A stretch of DNA of 64,000 bases from CAWCLK01 sp963796225 (GTDB taxonomy: Bacteria > Actinomycetota > Nitriliruptoria > Nitriliruptorales > Nitriliruptoraceae), in NCBI GenBank assembly GCA_963796225.1, contig CAWCLK010000018.1:1-64000 (forward strand), read 5' to 3'. The position numbers were made by a program, and so were the translations under genes. The notes beneath the pieces were generated by a model. The model was not told the origin of the DNA, searched no databases, and saw only the letters and a list, made by a program, of their open reading frames with translations. Positions 28,928 to 38,737 of this stretch are shown here, piece after piece. Numbering within the stretch: the stretch's first letter is position 1; the number at the start of each line of letters is the position of its first letter.

Positions 28928-29917
28928 TCAGAGCATGTCCGAGACGGCCTCACGCTCGTCGGAGAGCTCCTCGACGGAGCGGTCGAACTTGGCGCGGGCC
29001 CCGTCGGAGAGCTCGATGCCCTGGACGATCTCGTAGCCGCCGTTGCCGTCGGTGCGGACGGGGAAGCCGGAGATCAGGCCCTCGGGCACGCCGTAGGAGC
29101 CGTCGGAGGGGACGGCCATCGACACCCACTGGCCGTCGGGCGTCGGCTGGCCGCCGGTCCAGTTGCGCACGTGGTCGATCAGCGCGTTGGCGGCCGACGC
29201 GGCCGACGAGGCGCCGCGGGCGTCGATGATGGCCTTGCCGCGCTGCTGGACGGTGGGGATGAACTCGTCCTCGAACCACGCGGCGTCGTCGATGACCTCG
29301 GTGGCGGGCTTGCCGGAGATCAGCGCGTTCTCGTAGTCGGGCACCATCGTCGGGGAGTGGTTGCCCCAGATGGTGAGGTTGGTGACCTCGCTGACCGGCA
29401 CGCCGGCCTTCTGGGCCAGCTGCGTCAGGGCGCGGTTCTGGTCGAGGCGCACCATCGCGGTGAACCGGCCGGTGTCGACGCCGCTGGCGTTCGAGGCCGC
29501 GATCAGGGCGTTGGTGTTGGCCGGGTTGCCGACCACCGCGACCCTGACGTCGTCGGCGGCGTTGTTGGCGATCGCCTCGCCCTGCCCGGTGAAGATCGCA
29601 CCGTTGTCCTTGAGCAGGTCGGCGCGCTCCATGCCGGGGCCGCGCGGCTTGGCGCCGACGAGGCAGGCGACGTTGACGTCGGTGAAGCCCTCGGCCTGGT
29701 CGGCGGTCAGCACCATGTCCTGCAGCAGCGGGAAGGCGCAGTCGTCGAGCTCCATCGCGACACCCTTCAGCGCGTCGAGCGCGGGGGGGATCTCGATGAG
29801 GTTCAGGGCGACCGGGGTGTCGGGGCCGAACATCGCCCCGGAGGCGATGCGGAAGACCAGGGCGTAGCCGATCTGGCCGGCGGCACCGGTGACGGCGACG
29901 CGGACGGGCGTGCTCAT
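28928..29917 (-). CDS. mdh: Malate dehydrogenase
   Basis: 329 residues, the long MDH type with GAAGQIGYALVFRIASGAMFG (NAD motif), LVGAKPRGPGMERADLL with substrate arginines, VGNPANTNALI and the catalytic His in IWGNHSPTM. This MDH is related to cytosolic and chloroplast enzymes and is common in actinobacteria. It completes malate oxidation in the TCA cycle. GAGGAG precedes the ATG by 7 nt; TAGGCT, a possible -10, is 50 nt upstream. It is divergent from the methyltransferase. Confidence 0.94.
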   Translation of the reverse strand: MSTPVRVAVTGAAGQIGYALVFRIASGAMFGPDTPVALNLIEIPPALDALKGVAMELDDCAFPLLQDMVLTADQAEGFTDVNVACLVGAKPRGPGMERADLLKDNGAIFTGQGEAIANNAADDVRVAVVGNPANTNALIAASNASGVDTGRFTAMVRLDQNRALTQLAQKAGVPVSEVTNLTIWGNHSPTMVPDYENALISGKPATEVIDDAAWFEDEFIPTVQQRGKAIIDARGASSAASAANALIDHVRNWTGGQPTPDGQWVSMAVPSDGSYGVPEGLISGFPVRTDGNGGYEIVQGIELSDGARAKFDRSVEELSDEREAVSDML

Positions 29918-30052
29918 GGGGGTGCTCCTCGAAATCGGGGCGGGAACGTGGTCGGCACTGGCCGCGAGCCTAGCCATGCGGTCCGGGGCGCCTCCCGGCC
30001 ACCCCTACCCTGTCCGACGCCACGGCGAACGCCCGCGACCGGAAGGACGCGC

Positions 30053-30679
30053 ATGTCCCTGCAGGTCCTCGACCGGCTCTTCGCCGCGCTCTACGACCGG
30101 GTGCTCGCGCCCAGCGAGGCGCACGGACTGGCGGCGATGCGCGAGGAGCTGATCGCTCCGCTCGACGGCACGGTGGTCGAGATCGGCGCCGGCACGGGGC
30201 TGAACCTGCCGCACGTCCCGGACGCCGTCGACCGCTGGCTCGCCACCGAGCCGGACCGGTTCATGGCCGCCCACCTGCGCGAGCGGGCCACCGACCCGCG
30301 CATCGAGGTCGTGGAGGCGCCCGCCCAGGCACTGCCGTTGGCCGACGGGGCGGCCGACCACGCCGTGGTCACGCTGGTGCTGTGCACCGTGGAGGACCCG
30401 ACGGCCGCGGCCCGCGAGCTCGCCCGTGTCGTGCGACCCGGTGGCACCGTCGCGCTGCTCGAGCACGTCGTCGCCGACCACCCCGGCTGGGAGCGAGCCC
30501 AGCGGGTGATCGAACCGGTCTGGAAGGTCGGGGCGCGGGGCTGCCGCCTCACGCGGGATCCCGTCGATGCGCTCGAGGCCGCGGGCTTCGACACCTCCGG
30601 GCTGCGCGAGTGGCAGGTCCCCGACGCGCCGACGCTCATCGCGCGAGCCCGGGTGGGGCACCTGGTCCGGCGAGGATGA
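30053..30679 (+). CDS. Class I SAM-dependent methyltransferase
   Basis: 208 residues. VVEIGAGTGLNLPHVP is SAM motif I, and DHAVVTLVLCTVEDP and LLEHVVADHPGW are later core strands. The layout (N-terminal LFAALYDRVLAPSE followed by motif I) is that of the UbiE/Mettl7-like actinobacterial group whose acceptors are small molecules or lipids. GGAAGGA lies 6 nt before the ATG, and TACCCT about 43 nt before could be the -10. The acceptor is unknown. Confidence 0.85.
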   Translation: MSLQVLDRLFAALYDRVLAPSEAHGLAAMREELIAPLDGTVVEIGAGTGLNLPHVPDAVDRWLATEPDRFMAAHLRERATDPRIEVVEAPAQALPLADGAADHAVVTLVLCTVEDPTAAARELARVVRPGGTVALLEHVVADHPGWERAQRVIEPVWKVGARGCRLTRDPVDALEAAGFDTSGLREWQVPDAPTLIARARVGHLVRRG

Positions 30680-30682
30680 GCC

Positions 30683-31243
30683 TCACTCCGCCCCGTCGAG
30701 GATCGAGCGGGGCCCGACCTCCTCGTCGAGGGTGATCGAGGTGGACTTGTACTGGGCGATCTCGATGCAGGCCTGGGGCTCGTCGGCTGGGACGTTGCCC
30801 TCGAGGACCGTCAGGGTGATCGCGTCCTCGGCGTAGTCGACCTGGACCTCGGAGAGGGCGTTGCAGGGTGCGACGCCCGACCACCAGTAGACGGTGACCT
30901 GGGTCTGGTCGTCCGGGGCGACGTCGATGCGGTCCCACCCGACGGGGTGGACGTTCTCGAGCCCGTCGGTGGGCTCGACCTGGGTGGCCTGGGGCGTCTC
31001 CCCGCCGTCGGTGACGGGGGCGTCCGGGTCGGCCACGGGGAGGCCGTCCGGCGGCGGGGCGCCCATGTCCCCGCCGGTGTCCTGGCAGTCGTCGGCCCCG
31101 GCGAGGCAGGCGCCCGCAGCGGGAGGCGCGGCCGCGACGTCGCCGTCCTCGGAGCTGTCGGCGGCACCGCAGGCAGTGGCCGCGAGGGCCAGGACGGCGA
31201 CGGAGGCGAGCAGGAGTCGTGGTCGGGTCAGGTGGCGGGTCAT
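30683..31243 (-). CDS. Predicted lipoprotein, function unknown
   Basis: 186 residues with a signal peptide ending LALAATAC, a lipobox, giving lipidated Cys25. An acidic, Ala/Pro/Asp-rich spacer (about 26-95) leads to a C-terminal beta domain: QVTVYWWSGVAPCNALSEVQVDYAEDAITLTVLEG, with two further cysteines that could pair (PCNAL and QACIE). Such WWSGV-ApCxxL domains occur in unnamed actinobacterial lipoproteins. It converges on the methyltransferase with only 3 nt between stops. Confidence 0.7.
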   Translation of the reverse strand: MTRHLTRPRLLLASVAVLALAATACGAADSSEDGDVAAAPPAAGACLAGADDCQDTGGDMGAPPPDGLPVADPDAPVTDGGETPQATQVEPTDGLENVHPVGWDRIDVAPDDQTQVTVYWWSGVAPCNALSEVQVDYAEDAITLTVLEGNVPADEPQACIEIAQYKSTSITLDEEVGPRSILDGAE

Positions 31244-31387
31244 GCGGTGACACCCTCGGGGTCGGGAACGTGGGCTGGTCGGGTCGCTGGTGGGACGCCG
31301 CAGCGGGCACGACGGTTGCACACGCGCGGACACGGATGGTCGACCGGCCGGGGGGCGGGCGGTCACCGCCCCATACGGTCGCCCGCA

Positions 31388-32486
31388 ATGACTGACCCCC
31401 GACCTGCCGCGGACACCGACGCGAGCCCGAGGCTCGCGTGGCTGACCCATCCGAATCCGCTGGTGCGATGGGGCGGCCGCGCCTGGCTGCTGCTGGGGCT
31501 GCTGCTGGTGGGCTGGGCACTGTGGCACCTGGCCGGGATCCTGCGCCTGGTCATCGCGCCCCTGGCGATCGCCCTGTTCCCCGCAGGGGTCCTCATGCCG
31601 GTCGTGGACTGGCTGGACCGCCGTGGGTGGCGCCGCGGACTGGCCGCGTTCGTCGGCACCTTCGCCTTCGTGGTCGTCCTGGTCGGCGTGCTCGTGCTGC
31701 TCGGGTGGCAGATCAGCGAGCAGCTGTCGGGGATCGCGGACCAGGTGGGCCAGGCCTGGAAGGACCTTCGGACGTCGATCGGCGACCCCTCCTGGCTGCC
31801 CACGACGCTGGACCCGTCCGCGCTCATGGGGTCCAGCACGGGGTCCGGCTCCTCCGGCGGCGGAGCCAGCGGTGGCACCGCCCAGGCGGCCGTTGGTGTC
31901 GGACGCACGCTGGTGACGGTCAGCGGACAGCTCTTCCTCGGGCTGGTGGCCCTGTTCTTCTACCTGCGTGACGGACGGCTGATCGGCAGGTTCCTCGCCG
32001 GGCTGTTCCCCGCCCGCCACGAGGACGACGCCAAGGAGATCGGCGAACGGACCTGGGCCACGGTGACCGCCTACATCCGCGGCCAGACCATCGTCGCCCT
32101 CGTCGACGGCACCCTGTTCGCGCTCGGCCTGTTGCTCTCGGCGTCCCACTGGCCTTCGTGCTCGGCGCGATCGTCGCGCTCGGTGCCTACGTCCCGGTGC
32201 TGGGCTCGATCGTGGCCGGAGCCATCGGCGTCGTCGTCGCGCTGGTCAGCGGCGGCCCCGTCAAGGGGCTGCTGGCCCTCGCCCTGATCATCGCGGTGCA
32301 GCAGCTCGAGGGCACGTCGTCGCCCCCTACGTCCTGGGCCGCGAGCTGGCGATCCACCCGCTCGTGGTGGTGGTCGCCGTGACCGCGGGGGCGGCGCTGC
32401 TCGGACCGTTCGGGGCGCTCATCGGTGTGCCACTGGCGGCGGCCGTGCACCAGTCCGCCGCCTACGTGCGTGCCGAGGTCGCCTGA
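31388..32486 (+). CDS. AI-2E family transporter/permease, two frameshifts
   Basis: About 366 residues. The N-terminal helix pair, the long soluble loop and the C-terminal block (AAVGVGRTLVTVSGQLFLGLVALFFYLRDG, ERTWATVTAYIRGQTIVALVDG) match the AI-2 exporter-like family (PF01594 type). Frame changes near 32145 and 32315 split the last helices; after correction these read GAIVALGAYVPVLGSIVAG, VQQLEG and HPLVVVVAVTAGAALLGPFGALIGVPLAA, the family end. Each shift behaves as a lost base. Members export small molecules or act as Na+/H+ antiporters; the substrate is unknown. Confidence 0.83.
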
Positions 32487-32499
32487 CCGGCGGGAGGGC

Positions 32500-33378
32500 T
32501 CAGTCCTGGCGTCGCGGCAGGCCCCGGCGGACCCGCGCAGCCTCGAGGGTGTTCTGCAGCAGCATGGCGCGGGTCATCGGGCCGACGCCGCCGGGCACCG
32601 GGGTGATCGCCCCGGCGACCTCGGACACGGCGTCGAAGTCGACGTCGCCCACCAGCTTGCCGTCGTCGTCGCGGTTGGTGCCCACGTCGATCACGACGGC
32701 CCCGGGACGGATCATGTCGGCGGTCACCAGGCCGCGCCGCCCCGCGGCCGCCACGACCACGTCGGCGCGGCGGCAGACCTCGCCGAGGTCGCGCGTACGG
32801 GAGTGGGCGATCGTGACGGTGGCGTCACGGCCCTTGAGGGTCAGCATGTTCGACAGCGGCCGCCCGACGAGGTTGGAGCGACCCACGACGACGACCTCGG
32901 CGCCGGCCGTGTCGACGTCGGCCTCGGCGAGCAGCTCGAGCACCCCGTAGGGCGTGCACGAGAAGAAGGTGGGGTCGCCGACGGCCAGGCGCCCCGCCGT
33001 GTAGGGGTTCAGGGCGTCGACGTCCTTGTCGGGGCTGATCAGCTCCTGGACGGGGCGCGGGTCGAGGTGGTCGGGCAACGGCAGCTGGACGAGGATCCCG
33101 TCGATCGCGTCGTCGTCGTTGAGCTCGCGGACCAGGGCCTCGAGGTCGTCCTGCGTCGTGTCCGCGGGCAGCTCGACCTGCCGGGAGGCGATCCCGACCG
33201 ACTCGCAGTCGCGGTGCTTCATGCCGACGTAGACCTTGCTGGCCGGGTCGTCCCCGACGAGCACGGCTGCCAGGCCCGGCGTGACGCCGTGGTCGCGTTC
33301 GAGGTCGGCGACCTCGGTGGTGATCCGGTCCCGGACGCGGGCGGCCAGGGCCTTGCCGTCGATGATGGAGGCGGTCAT
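32500..33378 (-). CDS. folD: Bifunctional methylenetetrahydrofolate dehydrogenase/methenyltetrahydrofolate cyclohydrolase
   Basis: 292 residues. YVGMKHRDCESVGI holds the catalytic lysine, LVQLPLPDHLDPRPV the folate site, VVGRSNLVGRPLSNML the NADP site and GGVGPMTRAMLLQNT the C-terminal signature. It interconverts one-carbon units on tetrahydrofolate and supplies formyl-THF used by PurN and PurH upstream. Its GAGGAC ribosome binding site lies within the last codons of osmC. Frame intact. Confidence 0.95.
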   Translation of the reverse strand: MTASIIDGKALAARVRDRITTEVADLERDHGVTPGLAAVLVGDDPASKVYVGMKHRDCESVGIASRQVELPADTTQDDLEALVRELNDDDAIDGILVQLPLPDHLDPRPVQELISPDKDVDALNPYTAGRLAVGDPTFFSCTPYGVLELLAEADVDTAGAEVVVVGRSNLVGRPLSNMLTLKGRDATVTIAHSRTRDLGEVCRRADVVVAAAGRRGLVTADMIRPGAVVIDVGTNRDDDGKLVGDVDFDAVSEVAGAITPVPGGVGPMTRAMLLQNTLEAARVRRGLPRRQD

Positions 33379-33381
33379 GAC

Positions 33382-33816
33382 TCAGTCCTCGATGTGGACG
33401 GTGACGGGGGTCCCGGACTCGACGGTCCGGCTGACCGTGCAGGTGCGGTCGTGGGAGGTGCGTGCGGCGCGGGGCAGCATCTCGCGCGCCTTGTCGCCGG
33501 CCTCGCCGTCGGGGAAGCCCACGCGGAACGTCAGCGTGATGTCCTGCAGGATGTTGCCGACGCCGTCGCGGACCTTGTCGGCCTCGACGACGACCTCGAA
33601 GTGGTCGAAGTCCGACCGGCGCCCCGTGACCATGTCGACGTCGATGGCCGAGCACCCGCCGATGGCGGCCAGCAGCAGCTCGACCGGGGAGAAGCCCTGC
33701 TCGTGCTTCGACCCGAAGTCGAGCGTGATGCCACGCGGGTTGGTCGCCCGGTAGACGCCGGTGTCGAGGCGTTCGAGCGTCACGCGGCGATGGTCGCGAG
33801 CGTCGTCGTCCGACAT
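33382..33816 (-). CDS. OsmC/Ohr family protein
   Basis: 144 residues with the OsmC fold: GFSPVELLLAAIGGCSAIDV contains the conserved helix and the first redox cysteine (GGCSA), and HDRTCTVSRT contains the second Cys near residue 126. The family reduces organic peroxides through this Cys pair. It sits between purH and folD with 3 nt to folD; its role in a purine operon is not obvious, and YhfA/Ohr-like homologues often have no defined substrate. Confidence 0.87.
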   Translation of the reverse strand: MSDDDARDHRRVTLERLDTGVYRATNPRGITLDFGSKHEQGFSPVELLLAAIGGCSAIDVDMVTGRRSDFDHFEVVVEADKVRDGVGNILQDITLTFRVGFPDGEAGDKAREMLPRAARTSHDRTCTVSRTVESGTPVTVHIED

Positions 33817-33827
33817 GCTCGGCTCCT

Positions 33828-35372
33828 TCAGTGGCGGAAGTGGCGGCGCCCCGTCATGACCAGCGGGATGCCGGCCTCGTCACACGCGGCGACGGTCTCG
33901 TCGTCGCGCTTGGACCCGCCGGGCTGGACGATGGCCCGGATCCCGGCGGCGATGGCGGCGTCCGGACCGTCGCGGAACGGGAAGAACGCGTCGGAGGCCA
34001 GCACGGCCCCCTGGTGGCGGCCGTTCGACTTCTCGACGGCGATGCGGACCGAGTCGACGCGACTCATCTGGCCCGCCCCGACGCCGACGACGGCACGGTC
34101 GTTCGTGAGCACGATGGCGTTGGACTTGACGTGCTTGCTGGCCATCCACGCGAACCGCAGCTCGGCCATGGTGGCCTCGTCCGGCTGGGCCTGCGACGCG
34201 ACGTGCCACTCGTCGAACGGCTCGCCGCCGACGTCGCCGTCCTGGACGAGCATCATCCCGTCGATGGACCGCAGGGTGCGCACGGCGTCGGGGGCGGCGA
34301 CGTCGTCGACGACCAGCAGGCGCAGGTTGGCCTTCTCGGTCAGCACCTCGAGCGCGTCGTCGTCGAAGCCCGGGGCGATCACGACCTCGGTGAACACCTC
34401 GGCGATGCGCATGGCCGTGTACCCGTCGATGCGGCGGTTGGCCGCGACGATCCCCCCGAAGGCGGACACCGGGTCACCCGCCAGGGCCTTGACGTAGGCC
34501 TGCTCGAGGCTGTCGTCCAGGGCCAGGCCCGCCGGGTTCGTGTGCTTGATGATGGCCACGCACGGCTCGGCGAAGTCGGCCACCATCCCGAGCGCGGCGT
34601 CGGTGTCCACGTAGTTGTTGTAGGACATCTCCTTGCCGTGCAGCTGCCGCGCCGCCCCGAGCCCGTGGTGGGGGTCCAGCGCGTCGACGTAGGCCGCCGC
34701 CGACTGGTGCGGGTTCTCGCCGTAGCGCAGCGGGTCGCCACGGCGTTCGAGCGAGACGTGCACGTGCGTGGGGAAGTCGTCCTCGCGGTGGAACCAGTTG
34801 GCGATGGCGGCGTCGTAGCCGGCGACGTGGTCGAAGGCCTTGGAGGCGAGGTGGCGGCGGTCCTGCCAGGACAGCCCGTCCTGCTGGTCGAGCTTCTCGA
34901 CCACCCACCCGTAGTCGGACGGGTCGACGACGACGCCGACGTGGGCGAAGTTCTTGGCGGCGGCGCGGACCATCGTCGGACCGCCGATGTCGATCATCTC
35001 GATGACGTCGTGGTCGGGCGCCCCGGACGACACGGCGTCCTGGAACGGGTAGAGGTTGCCGACCACGAGGTCGATGGGCTCGACGCGCAGCTCCTCGAGC
35101 TGGCGGCGGTGATCGGGCTTGTCACGATCGGCGAGCAGGCCGGCGTGGATGCGCGGGTGCAGGGTCTTGACCCGCCCATCGAGGCACTCGGGGAACCCGG
35201 TGAGGTCGGCGACCTCGGTCACGTCGACGCCGGCCTCGCGGATCCGGGCGGCGGTGGAGCCGGTGGACACGATCGCGACGCCGTTGCGTGCCAGTCCGCG
35301 GGCGAGGTCCTCGAGCCCGTCCTTGGCATACACGCTGACGAGGGCGCGGCGGATCGGGGTGACGTCCGGCAT
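33828..35372 (-). CDS. purH: Bifunctional AICAR transformylase/IMP cyclohydrolase
   Basis: 514 residues. The N-terminal IMP cyclohydrolase domain (RRALVSVYAKDGLEDLARGL, STGSTAARIREAG) and the C-terminal AICAR transformylase domain (AIIKHTNPAGLA, SAFGGIVAANRRID, the VKSNAIVLT segment) are complete, ending RRHFRH. It performs the last two steps of IMP synthesis using formyl-THF. It follows purN on the same strand. Frame intact. Confidence 0.96.
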   Translation of the reverse strand: MPDVTPIRRALVSVYAKDGLEDLARGLARNGVAIVSTGSTAARIREAGVDVTEVADLTGFPECLDGRVKTLHPRIHAGLLADRDKPDHRRQLEELRVEPIDLVVGNLYPFQDAVSSGAPDHDVIEMIDIGGPTMVRAAAKNFAHVGVVVDPSDYGWVVEKLDQQDGLSWQDRRHLASKAFDHVAGYDAAIANWFHREDDFPTHVHVSLERRGDPLRYGENPHQSAAAYVDALDPHHGLGAARQLHGKEMSYNNYVDTDAALGMVADFAEPCVAIIKHTNPAGLALDDSLEQAYVKALAGDPVSAFGGIVAANRRIDGYTAMRIAEVFTEVVIAPGFDDDALEVLTEKANLRLLVVDDVAAPDAVRTLRSIDGMMLVQDGDVGGEPFDEWHVASQAQPDEATMAELRFAWMASKHVKSNAIVLTNDRAVVGVGAGQMSRVDSVRIAVEKSNGRHQGAVLASDAFFPFRDGPDAAIAAGIRAIVQPGGSKRDDETVAACDEAGIPLVMTGRRHFRH

Positions 35373-35397
35373 GGGTCGCTCCTGTGGGCGAGTGGTG

Positions 35398-36027
35398 TCA
35401 GGGTGTCGCGTCGTCAGTGATGCGCACGCGGCGGCCGTCGAGGTGCACGCGGTCGTGGCAGAGCAGCTTCACGCAGGCGGGCAGCAGCTCGTGCTCGACG
35501 GCCTTGATCCGGTCGTGCAGCGAGGACTCGTCGTCGTCCTCGCGGACCTCGACGGCGCGCTGGGCCAGGATGGGGCCGTGGTCGACCTGCTCGTCGACCA
35601 GGTGGACGGTGCAGCCGGTCAGCTTCACGCCCCACTCGAGGGCCTCGCGCACCGCGTGCGCCCCGCGGAAGCCCGGCAGGATCGACGGGTGGGTGTTCAC
35701 CACGCGCCCCGGCCACTGCCCGAGGAACGCGCCGGTGAGGATGCGCATGAAGCCGGCCAGCACCACGACGTCGGGGCGGTGTGCCTGCAGCTGCTCGACG
35801 AGCGCGCGTTCCCAGGTGGCCCGGTCCGGGTGCTCGTCCACGGCCGTGGCGACGGTGGCGATGCCGGCCGCCCGGGCGCGGTCCAGGCCCCCCGCGTCGT
35901 GACGGTCGGACCCGACCACGACGACCTCGCCGCCGAAGCCCGGATCGGCCTCGATGGCGTCCAGCAGGGCCTGCAGGTTGGTCCCCGACCCGGACACGAG
36001 CACGGCGAGGCGCGAGCGGTCGGGCAC
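35398..36027 (-). CDS. purN: Phosphoribosylglycinamide formyltransferase
   Basis: 209 residues. VLVSGSGTNLQALLDAI is the N-terminal phosphate loop, VVLAGFMRILT and NTHPSILPGFRGAHAV contain the formyl-THF site and the catalytic Asn and His, and the Asp of VDEQVDHGPI completes it. It makes formyl-GAR. First gene of purN-purH-osmC-folD. The start codon is GTG. TAGGCT, a possible -10, lies 45 nt upstream. Confidence 0.95.
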   Translation of the reverse strand: MPDRSRLAVLVSGSGTNLQALLDAIEADPGFGGEVVVVGSDRHDAGGLDRARAAGIATVATAVDEHPDRATWERALVEQLQAHRPDVVVLAGFMRILTGAFLGQWPGRVVNTHPSILPGFRGAHAVREALEWGVKLTGCTVHLVDEQVDHGPILAQRAVEVREDDDESSLHDRIKAVEHELLPACVKLLCHDRVHLDGRRVRITDDATP

Positions 36028-36071
36028 GGGCGTCCTCGGGACGGTCGGGACGTGAGGTGGGCGGGGCGTGC

Positions 36072-36095
36072 AGCCTAGTCACGCGCCGGTAGCGT
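36072..36095. promoter_or_regulatory. Divergent candidate -10 boxes for purN (TAGGCT, minus) and the cell-wall protein (TAGCGT, plus)
   Basis: In the 137-nt gap between purN and the gene at 36165, TAGGCT on the minus strand (36077-36072) and TAGCGT on the plus strand (36090-36095) lie 12 nt apart, facing away from one another. No -35 consensus is evident on either strand. Confidence 0.35.
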
Positions 36096-36164
36096 CTCCG
36101 TCGGGGCGCCGGAACCGCACATCCACGGCCACACCGGCACGTGACCATCGCACGGGGAACCACC

Positions 36165-38653
36165 ATGCGCGCATCCGCCCATCGGTGGCACGGCCTGCTC
36201 GCCGCCGCCACCTGCCTCCTGCTCGCCGCCACGACCCTTGCCGGGGTCGCACCCGCCGGGGCGGCCCCCGACGACGGGGCGTTCCGCGAGCCGGCGGCCA
36301 GCCCGGCCTGCGTGACCTTCCCCAGCCAGGACTGGCCCATCGCCCGCGTGGCCGGCGCGGACCGCTTCGCGACCGCCGCCTGCGCGGCGACCGCCGGCTA
36401 CGCCGACGGCACCGACACGGTCGTGCTGGCGCGGGGCGACGCCGCCGGTGGGTACGCCGACGCGCTGGCGGGCACGGTGCTGGCCCGGGCCGAGGACGCC
36501 CCGGTCCTGCTGACCGGCCCGACCTCGCTGCCCGACCCGACCCGCGACGCCATCGTGGCGCTGGGCGCCACGCGCGTGCTGGTGCTCGGTGGCCCGGTGG
36601 CCGTCTCCGACCGCGTGGTCGCCCAGGTCGGTCGCCTGGTCGACGAGGTCACGCGCGTCGCCGGGGACACCCGCGCGGGGACCGCCGCGGCCATCGCCGA
36701 ACGCGTCCCGGGCGACACGGCGTTCGTGGTGAACGGCCGCCGCCCCGCCGACGCGCTGACCGCCGGGGCGGCGGCCGCGCGGGCCGGCGCGGCCCTGCTG
36801 CTGGTCGAACCGGACGGCATCCCGACCGAGACCAGCCGGGCCCTGACCAGCCGCAGCCGGGTGACCATCGTCGGGGGGCCCGGCGTGGTCACCGCCGGGA
36901 TCGAGCGCAGCCTGCGACGCCGCGTCGACGGCTCCGTCCGCCGACTCGGCGGGCCCACGCGGTACGAGACCGCCGCGACCGTCGCCCGGGTCCACCCCGG
37001 CAGCGGCACGATCCACCTGGTCTCCGGGGCGGACGCCAACCTCGTCGACGCCATCGCGGCCGGCTGGGTCGCCGCCGCGCCCGGCGGCGGGCCGGTCGTC
37101 TACACCACGCGCGACGCGCCCGACCGGGCCACCGACCGGTACCTGCGCCTCGGACCCCTGGCCGACGCCCCCGCGACGCGGATCTTCGGCGGCCCGGTGA
37201 GCGTCAGCGGCGCCATGGTCGACGCCCTCGAGCAGCGGTACGCCGAGGCCGCCGACGGCGGCCCACCCGCCGAGCAGCGGGGGCTGTGGGTGCACCTCTT
37301 CGACGACAGCCTCAAGACCCGCGCCGGGATCGAGCAGGTGCTCGACACCGCGATCGCCGCCAACCTCAACACCGTGGTCGTGCAGGGCACCCGACGCCAC
37401 GACGCCTTCTACGACTCCGACGTGCTGCCGCACACGACCGACCCGAACCTCGAGCCGGGCCTCGACGTCCTCGGCACGCTGATCCCCGCGGCGCACGCCC
37501 GCGGGCTGCAGGTCCACGTGTGGTGGTCGATGATGCCGTCCACCCACCCGTCCATGCAGGACGAGAACCTCGGCCCCGAGCACATCAACACCCAGCACGG
37601 GGCTGGCACACGGCCGAGCCCTGGGTGCAGGGCGGCTGGACGCCCGGCTACGAGTTCCTGGACCCGGCCGTGCCCGGCGTGCAGCAGCACATCGTGGACA
37701 TGGTCACCGAGGTCGTCCGGCGCTACGACGTCGACGGCGTCCACCTCGACTACCTGCGGTACGAGTGCCTGCAGGTCGCCGACGCCGACCGGGGCGTGTG
37801 CAACTACCAGGCGCAGGCCGGTGACCCCGCGACCCGCAACCAGAACCCGATCACGATGCAGCGCTGGCGGGACCACGCCGACGGCGAGACCCTCGGCGAC
37901 TTCATGCGCGACCAGACCGAGGACCTGACCCGGCGGATCATGCTCGAGGTGGCCGCCGTCGACCCGTCCGTGGTCGTGTCCGCCGCGCTGATCGCCCAGG
38001 GCGAGGGACCGACGGGCAGCGACCCCCGGTCGGACTTCGAGACGACGAAGGCCTGGTGGAACAAGGGGCAGGACTGGGCCCGGTGGGTCGAGCAGGGCCT
38101 GCTCGACCACGTCTACCCCATGGACTACTACCGCGAGTCCGACCCGACCTACGCGCGCTGGTTCGACCAGTGGGCCGCGTTCGCCGACCTGCTCGACACG
38201 CCACGCCACGTCACCGCGCTCGGCCAGGGCGCCTACCTCAACTGCGTCGGGGACTCGCTGTCGCAGCTGCGCCAGTCGACCTCGACGCTGGACGGGGCCA
38301 TGGTCTACAGCTACCAGGGCGACTCCTCCGGGGCGTGCGGCGAGCAGCCGGGCGACCTGTTCCGGACCCTTGCCGCACCGGGCGGGCTGTTCGCCACCCC
38401 GGCGCCGGTCCCGGCGGTCCCCCGCCGCGTGGCACCGCGGAACGGCCACGTGCTCGTCCAGGCCCGCGACGGCCAGCGGATCGAGCTGGTCCCCGTGACC
38501 GGCGACGAGGCCCACGCCCGCACCCAACGCGCGGACGCCACCGGCCACGCCGGGTTCGTCGACGTCCCGCCCGGCGACTACCTCGTCGGGGTCGAGGGCG
38601 GCCTGGCCCAGCCCGTGCGGGTCGAGGCCGGGCAGGTCAGCCGGGTCGAGTGA
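36165..38653 (+). CDS. Secreted cell-wall-binding repeat 2 protein with GH10-like (GHL10) glycosidase domain, one frameshift
   Basis: About 829 residues. A Sec signal peptide (LLAAATCLLLAATTLAGVAPAGA) is followed by three cell-wall-binding type 2 repeats (about 60-145, 150-240, 245-350; ARVAGADRFATAA, TRVAGDTRAGTAA and VRRLGGPTRYETAA openings). From about 370 the domain RGLWVHLFDDSLKTRAGIEQV, ANLNTVVVQGT, GLQVHVWWSMM matches the family 10-like glycosidase barrel; after a lost base near 37605 the sequence continues GWHTAEPWVQGG, VDGVHLDYLRYE, HVYPMDYYRESD. A C-terminal beta domain (about 735-829) follows. It is likely an envelope hydrolase for cell-wall or surface glycans. Catalytic residues lie in the HLDYLRYE and MDYYRE regions by position; not proven. 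Confidence 0.82.
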
Positions 38654-38737
38654 GCCGCCTCGCGGCAGGCGGGGCGCGGGTCGGGCACGCTGTGCGCATG
38701 CTCGCCCGCCCCGCCCCGCCACCAGCCGGACCCGTCC

